From CAYSLA01 sp964431685 (GTDB taxonomy: Bacteria; Armatimonadota; UBA5829), in assembly GCA_964431685.1 (NCBI GenBank), contig CAYSLA010000002.1:1-59209 (forward strand): a stretch of 59,209 bases of DNA, given 5' to 3'. The notes beneath the pieces are model-generated. The model saw only the letters and a program-made list of their open reading frames with translations. It had not been told where the DNA came from and ran no database searches. Each line of letters opens with the position of its first letter. Position 1 is the stretch's first letter. Made by a program: the position numbers and the translations under genes. This document shows, piece by piece, positions 25,333 through 33,839 of the stretch.

Positions 25333-26314
25333 AATCCCGAGACATCAGATCGCAGACTGCTTGCTTCGGGGGCTTGCCCTCAAATAGCATCGCGTGAATC
25401 TGCTCAGTGATCGGTGCGCTTACTCCGTGCCGGATCGCCAGCGAGTTGGCGGCTCTGCACGTATGTGTTCCCTCAGCCACCTGTCCAAGAGACTCTATGC
25501 TCTCAGCCACACCCTTGCCCTGGCCAATCAGTCGTCCAAGTCTCAGGTTGCGCGACAGCGGACTCGCCGAGGTTGCCATCAGATCTCCAAGGCCGGACAG
25601 GCCAACGAAAGTTCTTTCGCACGCCCCCACGGCCACTCCCAGCCGAACCATCTCGGCCAGGCCGCGCGTCACAAGGGTGGCCTTGGTGTTGTCGCCATAC
25701 CCGAGGCCGTCGCTGATGCCGGCGCCGATGGCCAACACGTTCTTGAGCGCGCCGCCCATTTCAACGCCGGTTATGTCTGAGCTGCAGTAGACGCGGAGTG
25801 TGTTTGAGTGAAACAGCCTCTGAGCCTGTTCGGCACGCTCGATACTCGGGCAGGCTACTACAGTCGCGGTGGGAATGTCGTTGGCGAGCTCAACGGCCAG
25901 GTTCGGGCCAGACAGGGCTACGCAGTTGTCGCCAATCCGTTTGCCCAGCACTTCCACCACCACCTGGGATCCGCGCAGGCTGGTGTCCTTCTCAAGCCCT
26001 TTGCCGGCGTGTATCAGAAGAACGCTGTCGTCGATCATTCCTGCCAGTGCGGACGCGACCTCCCTGACTGCCGTGCTCGGGACGGCCAGCACCACGGCTT
26101 CGGCTCCGGCGAGCGCGTATGCGAGACTTGAAGTGCACTGCACGGTGTCAGGCAAACAGACTGACGGGAGGTACTGCACATTGGCTCTGTCGTGCTCTAC
26201 ACGCTCCGCCAGGTTCGCCCGTCTGCCCCATAGTCTGACTGCGAAGCCCTTCTTGCCCAACAGCACGGCCAGCGCCGTGCCCCAGCTACCCATACCGAGG
26301 ACTGCTGTGTTCAT
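25316..26314 (-). CDS. gpsA: Glycerol-3-phosphate dehydrogenase (NAD(P)+)
   Basis: GpsA reduces dihydroxyacetone phosphate to glycerol-3-phosphate for phospholipid synthesis. The dinucleotide-binding motif is MGSWGTALAVLLGKKG at the N-terminus. ALSGPNLAVELANDIPTATVV and KNVLAIGAGISDGLGYGDNT hold the catalytic Lys region. The 332 residues are normal. It starts 6 bases after the dehydrogenase gene on the same strand and is convergent with fmt. Confidence 0.96.
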   Translation of the reverse strand: MNTAVLGMGSWGTALAVLLGKKGFAVRLWGRRANLAERVEHDRANVQYLPSVCLPDTVQCTSSLAYALAGAEAVVLAVPSTAVREVASALAGMIDDSVLLIHAGKGLEKDTSLRGSQVVVEVLGKRIGDNCVALSGPNLAVELANDIPTATVVACPSIERAEQAQRLFHSNTLRVYCSSDITGVEMGGALKNVLAIGAGISDGLGYGDNTKATLVTRGLAEMVRLGVAVGACERTFVGLSGLGDLMATSASPLSRNLRLGRLIGQGKGVAESIESLGQVAEGTHTCRAANSLAIRHGVSAPITEQIHAMLFEGKPPKQAVCDLMSRDFKSEE

Positions 26315-26320
26315 CGGGTT

Positions 26321-27727
26321 CTACTTGTGTATGGCACGGCCGTAAACGTCCAGCGCCGCATCCTGCACTACTTCGCTCAGCGTAGGGTGGGGATGGATGG
26401 AGGCTATCAGCTCGTCAACCGTGAGTTCGTTGCGCATCGCCACAACCGCCTCGGTGATGAGGTCGGTTGCGTGCGGACCGACGACGTGGAAACCGAGTAC
26501 CTGCCCAAACCTGCCTGCAGAAATGATCTTCACGAAGCCGTGATTCTCGCCGATGCCCATAGCCTTTCCATTGTGGGCGAATGACATTTTGCCGATACGA
26601 ACGTCTCTGTGGCGTGCACGAGCCTGCTTCTCAGTGAGCCCGACGGACGCGCATTCAGGCGAAGTATACACACAAGCTGGGAACGCTGAGTAGTCCATCT
26701 TGGATTCCAGCCCCATCGCATGTTCCACAGCTACGGCACTCTCAGTCCAGGCCACGTGGGCCAGCATCGGTTCGCCTATCACATCACCGGCTGCGTAAAT
26801 GCCGGGCACACTGGTTCTCATGTGCTCATCCACGACTATCTTGCGGCCGTCGTGTTTGACACCGACCTCATCCAGGCCGATGCCGCCTATGACTGCCCGT
26901 CTGCCGACAGCCACCAAAATCTTCTCAACCTCAAAGGTCTCCTCGCCCGACTCGGTCTTCACGAACACCTTCTTGCCTTTGCGCGTGGCTTCCGCTCGTC
27001 CGACACCGGCGTTTGTCCGGAACTTGATCCCCGATTTCTCAAGGTTCTTCTGCAACTCGGCGGCTATCTCCGTGTCCGCAGCCGGTAGTATCTGGGGCAT
27101 CATCTCGACAACGGTTACGTCCGAGCCGAGGTTTGCGAAAGTGTGTGCCGCTTCAAGGCCGATCGCGCCTGCTCCGACAATCAATATGCTCTTGGGCACG
27201 CTGGAGAACTCCAGAGCCTCAGTGCTGGACCACACGTTCTCACCGAATTCAAACCCCGGCAGAGGCAGAACAGACGGAACGGATCCGGTGGCAATGAGTG
27301 TGAATTTGGAAGTTATTCTCTGCACGCCGTCAGAACCGGTTACTTCCACGGTGTTGGCATCCACCAACCTGCCTTCGCCGCTCACCAGTCTCACTTTGTT
27401 CTTCTTGAGAAGGGCCGCAACTCCACTGGTCAGGGTCTTGACGATTGTGTTCTTGCGCTCCATCATCTTCGGCACGTCTACGGAGATGCTGCCAATCTCC
27501 ACTCCGAAGTCGGCGCCGTGTTTGGCCCTCTCGAGAGTCTCCACACATGCCAGAAGCGCTTTGGTGGGGATGCAGCCTACATTCAGACAGGTGCCTCCGA
27601 CCTCGCCCTTCTCCACGATAACGGTCTTCGCTCCTAGCTGCGCAGCCCGTATTGCCGCGACATAGCCCGCGGGACCCGCCCCCAGCACAAGGATATCAGC
27701 ATCGTAGGATGAATTGCGTTGTTCCAT
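26321..27727 (-). CDS. lpdA: Dihydrolipoyl dehydrogenase
   Basis: This flavoprotein reoxidises dihydrolipoamide of 2-oxoacid dehydrogenase or glycine cleavage complexes. FAD binding is seen in LVLGAGPAGYVAAIRAAQLG, the redox disulfide in GGTCLNVGCIPTKALL, NAD binding in ILIVGAGAIGLEAAHTFANL, and the catalytic His in HPHPTLSEVVQDAA. I start at ATG 27727 because a longer version from 27769 would begin within the promoter. No acyltransferase or E1 gene is nearby, so its partner complex is unknown. Confidence 0.95.
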   Translation of the reverse strand: MEQRNSSYDADILVLGAGPAGYVAAIRAAQLGAKTVIVEKGEVGGTCLNVGCIPTKALLACVETLERAKHGADFGVEIGSISVDVPKMMERKNTIVKTLTSGVAALLKKNKVRLVSGEGRLVDANTVEVTGSDGVQRITSKFTLIATGSVPSVLPLPGFEFGENVWSSTEALEFSSVPKSILIVGAGAIGLEAAHTFANLGSDVTVVEMMPQILPAADTEIAAELQKNLEKSGIKFRTNAGVGRAEATRKGKKVFVKTESGEETFEVEKILVAVGRRAVIGGIGLDEVGVKHDGRKIVVDEHMRTSVPGIYAAGDVIGEPMLAHVAWTESAVAVEHAMGLESKMDYSAFPACVYTSPECASVGLTEKQARARHRDVRIGKMSFAHNGKAMGIGENHGFVKIISAGRFGQVLGFHVVGPHATDLITEAVVAMRNELTVDELIASIHPHPTLSEVVQDAALDVYGRAIHK

Positions 27728-27770
27728 ATGAATGTCAAAACCTCTGTTAAGATCGTCTCGGACTAGCACA

Positions 27771-27799
27771 ATCGTACCACTTCAGGCGTCAGGTGTCAA
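27771..27799 (-). promoter_or_regulatory. Sigma-70 promoter of lpdA-gpsA
   Basis: On the minus strand: TTGACA, a 17-base spacer, TACGAT. It lies 44 bases upstream of the start at 27727 and rules out the earlier start codon at 27769. Confidence 0.65.
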
Positions 27800-27859
27800 C
27801 GCACCCGGCAAGAGAATCTCTCGGGCCGGCGAACGTGACGTAGTTCCACCCACCCGACA

Positions 27860-27878
27860 CGCCGGAATTGGTCCGGCG
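27860..27878. terminator. Hairpin after the HEPN gene
   Basis: CGCCGGA pairs with TCCGGCG around ATTGG. It lies 29 bases past the HEPN stop on the minus strand. There is no T run, so its role as terminator is uncertain. Confidence 0.4.
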
Positions 27879-27906
27879 CGCACGGAAATGATGTATTGAG
27901 CCGGCG

Positions 27907-28308
27907 TCAGGGCTTCTTCATAATGAAGGCGCTGACCCAGTCAACAACTGCAGATGCCGTTTGGACCGCTTCAGCATACTGGTCCTGCGTGACAGGGTCC
28001 ATTCTGCCTGGATATCTGGTCAAGACTGCAAAAGGCGTCAGTATGACGGCCTCACTCAGTGCCGACACGCTCTGCATATCCGAAGGCAGAAGGCTTACCA
28101 GTAGCCCGATGTTGTGCGTGTAAGGAAAGTCGATGCCCAGGTGGGTCAGCAATGCTTTGAGGCTCTTCTCGGCCGCTTGCTGCGCGTGGAAACACAACTG
28201 CTCATATGTCGCGTCTTCCGGCAGGTCGATGCGCGCCATCGCCATATCCCCTCGGGCGTTCTTTATCCAATGCGCCGGCAAGTGCGCGTCTCCGGACTCA
28301 CGCGGCAT
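27907..28308 (-). CDS. HEPN domain protein (partner of the MNT protein)
   Basis: The 133-residue protein begins with HWIKNARGDMAMARIDL and FHAQQAAEKSLKALL, hallmark helices of the HEPN family (PF05168 type). The C-terminal part has TRYPG. The R-x4-6-H RNase motif of HepT-type toxins is not visible, so it may not cut RNA. The ATG at 28308 lies inside the end of the MNT gene (11-base overlap). Such pairs are often toxin-antitoxin modules in which the MNT protein modifies the HEPN protein; that role is inferred here. Confidence 0.82.
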   Translation of the reverse strand: MPRESGDAHLPAHWIKNARGDMAMARIDLPEDATYEQLCFHAQQAAEKSLKALLTHLGIDFPYTHNIGLLVSLLPSDMQSVSALSEAVILTPFAVLTRYPGRMDPVTQDQYAEAVQTASAVVDWVSAFIMKKP

Positions 28309-28927
28309 AGAGCATTCTCCCGTTTCTAAGGGCCTCACGGTAGACCAGACCGGCGGAGTCCTTGTGAACTTCAATGTCGGTTTCGGTGGCAACAACAATA
28401 TCTACTGCTATCTTAACCCCAAGCAGGTGCCGGTAGATAACCTGGGCAGCCTCAAGGCGGTGAACTCCGTCTGGCACTACCACGAGTACATCAACGTCAC
28501 TATCTGGCTGGGCTTCTCCGCGTGCAGTGGATCCGAAAAGAATGATCTTCAGCGGGCTTACTGCATCCACAATACGACGCACAATCTCACTGAGTTGATC
28601 ATCGGTTACCAACATTGTCCTGTCCCCCATCGTATCCGGCACGGCGGTCGTTTTCGCAATCAACTCACGAATCTCGGCAAACACAGGCGAATCTGCATTT
28701 GCCTGGTAATGCACCTGCTTGCCCTTGCTGGTTCGCGTCACCAGGCCGATATCTACCAGGTTGCCGAGTTCTCGATAGACTGCTCCGTGAGAAGAGCCCA
28801 GTATCCGCTGAATCTGCCGGAGATAGAAAGATTCGCCCGAGTGATTGAGCAACAGCGCCAGAATGGCACATCGGACTCTACCGAACAGCGCGACTGATAT
28901 CGAATTGTCTCTAGTGTCTGCACTCAT
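28298..28927 (-). CDS. HTH-MNT protein: winged-helix domain fused to a minimal nucleotidyltransferase
   Basis: Residues 10-95 form a winged helix-turn-helix (LRQIQRILGSSHGAVYRELG and VTRTSKGKQVHYQAN). Residues 105-209 form an MNT domain with LFGSTARGEAQPDSDVDVLV, that is, the GS at 132-133 and metal-binding D144 and D146. The start is ATG 28927. A palindrome overlaps the start codon, just after a TTGACG/TACAAT promoter, which fits autorepression by the HTH. With the overlapping HEPN gene it makes a HEPN/MNT module. Confidence 0.85.
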   Translation of the reverse strand: MSADTRDNSISVALFGRVRCAILALLLNHSGESFYLRQIQRILGSSHGAVYRELGNLVDIGLVTRTSKGKQVHYQANADSPVFAEIRELIAKTTAVPDTMGDRTMLVTDDQLSEIVRRIVDAVSPLKIILFGSTARGEAQPDSDVDVLVVVPDGVHRLEAAQVIYRHLLGVKIAVDIVVATETDIEVHKDSAGLVYREALRNGRMLYAA

Positions 28928-28934
28928 AATGAGT
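28922..28934. promoter_or_regulatory. Operator-like palindrome at the HTH-MNT start codon
   Basis: ACTCATAATGAGT is a perfect palindrome with a 1-base centre and includes the start codon. A second GAGT...ACTC pair extends it to 28946, next to the -10 box. Confidence 0.6.
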
Positions 28935-28937
28935 CCA

Positions 28938-28966
28938 ATTGTACTCAAACTGAGACCATACGTCAA
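28938..28966 (-). promoter_or_regulatory. Sigma-70 promoter of the HTH-MNT/HEPN pair
   Basis: On the minus strand: TTGACG, a 17-base spacer, TACAAT. The transcript would begin very near the start codon at 28927, giving a leaderless or near-leaderless mRNA. Confidence 0.65.
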
Positions 28967-29034
28967 GTCGCCGCAACTCCCTGTCTCTCGTCAGAAGATC
29001 CCCAGGCGGCAGTCGCAGATCAATGTCGATGAAG

Positions 29035-29811
29035 TCAGTTCTGAGCCTCTTGCCCCAGCGTCTCGCGGCACACCTTCTCTGCCTGGGTGGAGCCACTGAC
29101 CAGCAGAAGCACATCGGCAGTGCACACGATCATTCTGTATCCCATTTCTACCGCGCACCGCAGGGCATCCGGGGTTGTAGAGATTCCCGCCGCGATCTTA
29201 CCGGAATTCGTCGCCGCATCGGCTACACGCTTCATCTCTGAGTCGAAACAACCACTTGGACGCGGCGAATCCATCGGCATCTCCCTTGACTGCGCCATAT
29301 CGTCCGGGCCGAAGAACAAGGCGTCCACGCCATCAATCGCCGCGATCGCTTCGACGTTACCGAGCGCTTCCGGGCTCTCAATTTGGCACACGACCAGTGG
29401 TTGAGGGCTGTCCGAATGCGAATAGGAGCGTCCATACATGTCTATCGGGCGGCGTCCACCGTATGATCGTTTTCCGCGCGGTGGGAACTTGGCGGCGCGA
29501 ACAACCGACTCGGCCTGCTCGACGGTGTCAACCATAGGAACCATCACGGCGTGACAGGCAGTATCCAGAACCTTCCCAATTGTCCCAGCGTCCTGGCCGG
29601 GAACCCTGACCATAGAGAATATCCCGACCAGATCACACGCACGCACGCCGTGGATTACATCGTCCAGACCCCACTGGCCGTGCTGGGCATCGATCCAGCA
29701 CCAGTCCCAGTTCTGGCCTATCCTCTCGATGATTCCTGGTGATGGGTGTGCCGAGCACAGGCCCAGTTGAGGCTTTGTCTCCAAAGCCTGCTTGAACGAT
29801 TTGCACTTCAT
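29035..29811 (-). CDS. HpcH/HpaI aldolase family protein
   Basis: Enzymes of this family split 2-keto-3-deoxy or 4-hydroxy-2-oxo acids to pyruvate and an aldehyde with a divalent metal. WCWIDAQHGQWGLDD carries the conserved His region. VPMVDTVEQAESVV, KRSYGGRRP, QIESPEALGN (metal Glu) and FFGPDDMAQS (metal Asp) match the family. The 258 residues are typical. The substrate cannot be read; the gene is isolated between a toxin-antitoxin pair and a transporter operon. Confidence 0.85.
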   Translation of the reverse strand: MKCKSFKQALETKPQLGLCSAHPSPGIIERIGQNWDWCWIDAQHGQWGLDDVIHGVRACDLVGIFSMVRVPGQDAGTIGKVLDTACHAVMVPMVDTVEQAESVVRAAKFPPRGKRSYGGRRPIDMYGRSYSHSDSPQPLVVCQIESPEALGNVEAIAAIDGVDALFFGPDDMAQSREMPMDSPRPSGCFDSEMKRVADAATNSGKIAAGISTTPDALRCAVEMGYRMIVCTADVLLLVSGSTQAEKVCRETLGQEAQN

Positions 29812-30133
29812 AATGGCTCGATCCTTACTGCGTTATTGTGTCTACGTTGGACCGCTGTCCGCTATCGACTATTTCCACAAGTCGCTGCGTTTCCCTTCTT
29901 GTTGGTTGTTGCGGGATTCTGGATTCATCAAGCCTCACGGCACGGCTGCAAGCCAAACCCTGAAACATCGAACTTGCGTCAGTATCTCCCGCTGGTCGAA
30001 ATAACATGTAGCCAAAGCGGGCTAAGTCCCGCTTCTCCTCTGCCGATAATCTTACAGGGACTGGCTCTCCAAACAAGGTCTGCAAGGACTGCCGCACGCA
30101 GAGAGGATACACAGCAAAGCTATGGAGCAGGGA
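29812..30133. other. Divergent gap between the aldolase and the ABC operon
   Basis: About 320 bases without a credible gene. It holds the GTAG hairpin at 30008-30034 and, at its right end, the GGAG ribosome site of the ABC ATPase. I could not find a convincing sigma-70 promoter for either side. Confidence 0.5.
30008..30034 (+). repeat. GTAG-hairpin repeat, copy D
   Basis: GTAG, three bases, then a 7-bp stem AAGCGGG/CCCGCTT with loop CTAAGT. It has the same plan as the other GTAG hairpins but a different stem. Confidence 0.5.
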
Positions 30134-31042
30134 ATGATCGCACTCAGACTCTCAGGAGTTACCAAGACATACAATCCGAGGACGCGGAAGTCACGGACGG
30201 CGGTGGACTCGCTTGATCTGGAGGTCCCGCAAGGCGTCATTTTTGGTTTTCTTGGCCCGAATGGGGCCGGCAAGACATCCACAATCAAGATGGTCCTGGA
30301 CTTCATCAAGCCGACGTCAGGCACCATTGAAATCTTTGGACACCCGTGCAATGCCCCGTCGGCTCGTTCACAGATTGGGTATCTTCCGGAGCAACCTTAC
30401 TTTCACCGGTTTCTGACACCTCTGGAAGTCGTATCAATGCACGCCTCGCTGGCTGGGGTGGGCAAAGGCGAGATTCCTGCACGGGCTGAGGCGGCGATAG
30501 ACAGGGCGGGTATAAGCGAGTATGCGAAAATCCCACTGTCAAAACTCTCAAAGGGACTCACGCAGCGTGTCGGGATTGCCCAGGCGATTGTCGGAGAGCC
30601 GAGGCTGCTCATTCTTGACGAGCCAACCAGCGGCCTTGACCCGTTGGGAAGAAGACATACCCGTGATCTCTTGAGTCAGCTAAAGCGGGAGGGCAAGACA
30701 GTATTCCTGAGTTCGCACATTCTGAGCGAAATTGAGGACCTCTGTGATGTGGTTGCGGTAATGCGCAGAGGAGAACTGGTTGCGTGCGGCCCTCCAGATC
30801 ATATCCGCTCTGAGGCGCCCCAGGTGACAATAAGAGCACAGCGCGTAGACGAGTCGGCGGTTGAGTCGCTCCGTTTTGCTGGAGCAACACTCCAGGCGGG
30901 TGGGGACTACTACCTGATAACCGCTTCCTGCGATTCGGTCTATCCCGTTATGTCCGCCCTTGAGCGTTCAGGTGCGGTCATATCAGACATCAACACCGAG
31001 CGGGAGTCTCTGGAAGAAGCCTTCCTGCGACTCGCCGCCTGA
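30134..31042 (+). CDS. ABC-2 type transporter ATP-binding protein
   Basis: The 302-residue ATPase has Walker A FLGPNGAGKTSTIKMV, a signature LSKGLTQRVGIAQAIVGEP (SKG replaces the usual SGG), Walker B LLILDEPTSGLDP and the switch His in FLSSHILSEIEDL. Its C-terminal 70 residues form the extra domain found in NatA- and CcmA-like exporters. I start at ATG 30134 because GGAG lies 7 bases upstream; the ATG at 30122 has no such site. It works with the permease encoded 81 bases downstream. The substrate is unknown. Confidence 0.9.
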   Translation: MIALRLSGVTKTYNPRTRKSRTAVDSLDLEVPQGVIFGFLGPNGAGKTSTIKMVLDFIKPTSGTIEIFGHPCNAPSARSQIGYLPEQPYFHRFLTPLEVVSMHASLAGVGKGEIPARAEAAIDRAGISEYAKIPLSKLSKGLTQRVGIAQAIVGEPRLLILDEPTSGLDPLGRRHTRDLLSQLKREGKTVFLSSHILSEIEDLCDVVAVMRRGELVACGPPDHIRSEAPQVTIRAQRVDESAVESLRFAGATLQAGGDYYLITASCDSVYPVMSALERSGAVISDINTERESLEEAFLRLAA

Positions 31043-31053
31043 TTGGAAGAAGC

Positions 31054-31089
31054 CTATGCTTCGGGACTGCCTTTCGTCTCGAAGCATAG
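31054..31089 (+). repeat. TGCTTCGG-family hairpin, copy 4
   Basis: CTATGCTTCG and CGAAGCATAG are perfect 10-base arms, longer than in other copies. It lies 12 bases after the ATPase stop, inside the ATPase-permease operon, so it may lower downstream expression or set mRNA stability. Confidence 0.7.
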
Positions 31090-31123
31090 GGCCTGCAAAC
31101 AATTAAGAACTGAGAACTGACAA

Positions 31124-31891
31124 ATGAAACCTGTCTGGATCATTGCGAAAGCCACGATACTCGAGAACAGCCGAAAACATGTCTTTCACGTCCTGTGCCT
31201 GCTAATACTTGCAGTGCTCGTCGGATCGACTCTGCTGTCGATATTTACGGAGGGCGTGAAGATCAAGATGCTCAAAGACCTCTGCATGACCGGCATACTC
31301 TTTGGAGGTGCGGTGCTCGCCATCGCCCTCGGGTCCAGTGGGATTCCCGGCGACGTGGAGTCGCGCACGATCTACCCGATCATCGCAAGGCCGGTGACTC
31401 GGATGCAGTATGTTGCGGGCAAGTACCTGGGAACGCTTCTGACTGTGGTCTACGGGCTGGCGGCAATGGGAGCGATCTTTGGCGTGCTCATCTTCGCATT
31501 TGAAGGCGGGCCGGACTGGTCCCTGGCACTCGTGATGCTTTTCGCGATACTTGAAGTCGCCGTAGTGGCCGCAGTCGCAACGACGATGTCGGTGTTTGCG
31601 ACTCCCGCAACGGCCTCCGTGCTGACATTCATGGTATTTGTTGCCGGCTCGATCAAGATCGGCTATTTTGGCGAGATGCTATCGAAAATGCAGGGCGGCG
31701 CGGCCAAGCTGACAATGGGAGTGTTCTATCATCTGGTCCCGAACCTGGAGTGCTTCAACATCAAGAGCGTGTTGGTGCATCAGGAGGTCGTGCCTGTGGC
31801 TTATCTAATACAGGTGCTCGCATACGGAGTAATCTGCAGTGCGCTTGTTCTGCTCATCGGAGCCACGCGGTTCTCCGCGAAGGAGGTCTGA
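31124..31891 (+). CDS. ABC-2 type transporter permease
   Basis: The 255-residue protein has about six membrane helices. It starts with a short cytoplasmic stretch and a helix (VLCLLILAVLVGSTLLSIF), then GVLIFAFEGGPDW and four more hydrophobic blocks. The segment GIPGDVESRTIYPIIARPVT is common in NatB/NosY-like permeases. It would form the channel for the ATPase upstream. A microsatellite-like AAGAACTGAGAACTGAC lies just before the start. Confidence 0.85.
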   Translation: MKPVWIIAKATILENSRKHVFHVLCLLILAVLVGSTLLSIFTEGVKIKMLKDLCMTGILFGGAVLAIALGSSGIPGDVESRTIYPIIARPVTRMQYVAGKYLGTLLTVVYGLAAMGAIFGVLIFAFEGGPDWSLALVMLFAILEVAVVAAVATTMSVFATPATASVLTFMVFVAGSIKIGYFGEMLSKMQGGAAKLTMGVFYHLVPNLECFNIKSVLVHQEVVPVAYLIQVLAYGVICSALVLLIGATRFSAKEV

Positions 31892-31892
31892 A

Positions 31893-32453
31893 GTGGCGAT
31901 CAGAACGCGTGCGATGTGGATAGTCAGCTTCCTCCTATTGTTCGGAGCGATGTGCGTTATGGAGAACAGCGCGCTGGACAGTCGTCCCGAAACACCTCAG
32001 GTTGCGAAGACCTCCGCTGTTTACGCCCTTGCGGGTGAGTTCAGAGTTGTGTTTGCCAACCTGCTGTGGATCAAGGCGGACAAGTATCACCACGAGTTCA
32101 TCCACCAGAACCCCGACTGGACGCAGGACTCAGACTTGCTTGGGATGCTGCGTATGATCACCGCTCTCGACCCGACGTTCACCGAGGCCTACGCAAGCGG
32201 AGTCTACATGTACGCTGATGGGCAGAAGGACATCATTGCGGCACAGGACTATCTACTTGAGGGACTTTCAAACAACCCCAAGTCAGCCGATCTCAACCGC
32301 ACAGCCGCAATCTTCTACGCGCGCCGTCTCGAAGACCCCAGGACGGCTCTGGTGTATGCCAGACGTGCTCAGAAGTATACGACTGATGAGTTTGATTCGC
32401 AGGTTGTTGGCAAGTTGATTCGAACTCTTGAAGAACAGATTGCGGAGAAATAG
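31893..32453 (+). CDS. Membrane-anchored protein with tetratricopeptide-like helices
   Basis: I do not recognise a named family. The 186-residue protein has one N-terminal membrane helix (MWIVSFLLLFGAMCVM) and then helix pairs of TPR style (LEGLSNNPKSADLNRTAAIF, ARRLEDPRTALVYARRAQK). The GTG at 31893 follows AAGGAGG with a 6-base spacer and starts 1 base after the permease stop. Its position suggests an accessory protein of the ABC-2 transporter, facing the periplasm. Confidence 0.75.
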   Translation: MAIRTRAMWIVSFLLLFGAMCVMENSALDSRPETPQVAKTSAVYALAGEFRVVFANLLWIKADKYHHEFIHQNPDWTQDSDLLGMLRMITALDPTFTEAYASGVYMYADGQKDIIAAQDYLLEGLSNNPKSADLNRTAAIFYARRLEDPRTALVYARRAQKYTTDEFDSQVVGKLIRTLEEQIAEK

Positions 32454-32521
32454 AGAAGCCGCAGCTTCGGACAATTGCTTACCAGTGCTACGGCTTCTGA
32501 CTTCAGACTGCTGCAGTTGTT

Positions 32522-32545
32522 GTAGTGCAGGCTTCGAGCCTGCAG
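32522..32545 (+). repeat. GTAG-hairpin repeat, copy E, between convergent genes
   Basis: GTAG is followed by an 8-bp stem TGCAGGCT/AGCCTGCA with loop TCG. It lies between two convergent genes (stops at 32453 and 32554), where it could end transcription from both sides. Confidence 0.55.
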
Positions 32546-32553
32546 TATAGTTC

Positions 32554-33507
32554 CTAGCTTCTCGGGTCTTTCACAAAGATGACGTTGAACTTGTCCAAGA
32601 ACCCGCTCTTTGCGTTCTCCGAAAGCAGCAGAGCAGCATCGGAATCTGACAACACGACGTCCGGGAAGAACCGCTTGCCTGCGCGGCCCGCAGCCCTGAT
32701 TATCAATGGGTTGCTGCCTGCGCGAGCGTTTGCCTTGGCTTTGGCCATACTCTCAGCATAAGCCACGATGCCCCGCTCTTGCAGTAGGGCGGCACTTGCC
32801 TCTACAGTTCCCCAGACTTCCGATCCGTCGTTTCGGCGGATCTTGGGATTGATTGCGCGTGTGATCTTGAATCCGCTCGCGTCTATGATCACACCAGTGT
32901 AGGGTCTGGTTTCGATGGACGGTTTCGGGACTATGGGAGTAGTTGGAACCACTGCCGCGACATCCGGCTTCACGACCACCTTGACGCTTACGTCTACAGT
33001 CGTGCCGCCCGGCTCACCTCCGGGCTCGACGCCGGGGATGACCGCGGGTGGGGGAGCCTCAGTCATGAACACGGTGCCCGGGGCGTTCTTGCCGAACATA
33101 GGCGCCCTGACCTTCACGGTGACGATCTCGTCTCCCTCGATCTTCTCGCGCCGAGTCTCCACGACCTCGACATTCTTGACGAATCCCTCAATCTTCTGGC
33201 GGATTGTGGTCTCGGCCATATAGTCCTTGCCAACGGACTCGTAGCTGATGGCTGTGCCTTCGATAGCCATGAGCAAGTTGGCGATAGCCGCCATCTTGGC
33301 GTAGTCCTTAGCCTTCAGAAGGGCCTTCGCACGGTTTGGTTCGACACTCTTTGTGGGAACCGCTCCGTCGCCTTCTGCCACGTAGACAAGGTTAGTCCAG
33401 TCGATTCTGGCCTTGTCGCTGACTTTCTCAATGCTCTGCGCCAAAACGCACGAGCACAGCATCGCTGCCAGCACGGCAGCACACACTAGCGGGATAATCT
33501 TACGCAT
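32554..33507 (-). CDS. Secreted LPP20-like protein
   Basis: The 317 residues begin with a signal peptide (MRKIIPLVCAAVLAAMLCSC), whose CSC could be a lipobox-like site. The next 100 residues have ANLLMAIEGTAISYESVGKD and KIEGFVKNVEVVETRREKIE, which recall the LPP20/FlgP lipoprotein family. A Pro-rich linker (about 150-165) leads to a second domain ending in FNVIFVKDPRS. LPP20/FlgP proteins are envelope or flagellar-associated in other bacteria; the function here is not known. Start with an AGGAGAGG site. Confidence 0.65.
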   Translation of the reverse strand: MRKIIPLVCAAVLAAMLCSCVLAQSIEKVSDKARIDWTNLVYVAEGDGAVPTKSVEPNRAKALLKAKDYAKMAAIANLLMAIEGTAISYESVGKDYMAETTIRQKIEGFVKNVEVVETRREKIEGDEIVTVKVRAPMFGKNAPGTVFMTEAPPPAVIPGVEPGGEPGGTTVDVSVKVVVKPDVAAVVPTTPIVPKPSIETRPYTGVIIDASGFKITRAINPKIRRNDGSEVWGTVEASAALLQERGIVAYAESMAKAKANARAGSNPLIIRAAGRAGKRFFPDVVLSDSDAALLLSENAKSGFLDKFNVIFVKDPRS

Positions 33508-33775
33508 TGTCCTCTCCTTTTGCCTTGAGCCGATGAGTTTTTGTTTTGCTTGTCGGTCGCCTGCGCGATAGCCGGTCGCTTTGCTTATTGGTCGTCCGAA
33601 TGCACCACGATATACCTAGACGCAAGTTAACGCTCGTGATTGCACTATACATTTCGAGCGAAATTGTCAGCATTCTCAGCTCGCTGGGCTCCACACAGAA
33701 ACCACGTGGATAATAAGGCCATGGCAGGCGCGTTGTCAAGCGCCCTGGCTCCAAAGGGGTGAAGCAGAACTCACT

Positions 33776-33804
33776 TTGACTGATGTCAGCTATTCTGATA
33801 TAAT
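33776..33804 (+). promoter_or_regulatory. Sigma-70 promoter of rpoBC
   Basis: TTGACT, a 17-base spacer, TATAAT. It lies 36 bases upstream of the rpoB ATG, with GGAGGG at 33830. The 332-base gap 33508-33839 otherwise holds short imperfect repeats of the word GGTCG near 33555-33595 and no gene. No ribosomal protein gene precedes rpoB here. Confidence 0.8.
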
Positions 33805-33839
33805 AACGTTTTGTGTGTTTACTGCCTCAGGAGGGTTAA

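Noticed and set aside
28911..29114. A short minus-strand frame (LLTRDRELRRLDV) resembling the end of a PIN domain
   Set aside because: Too short and overlaps the HTH-MNT promoter and the aldolase end; likely chance.
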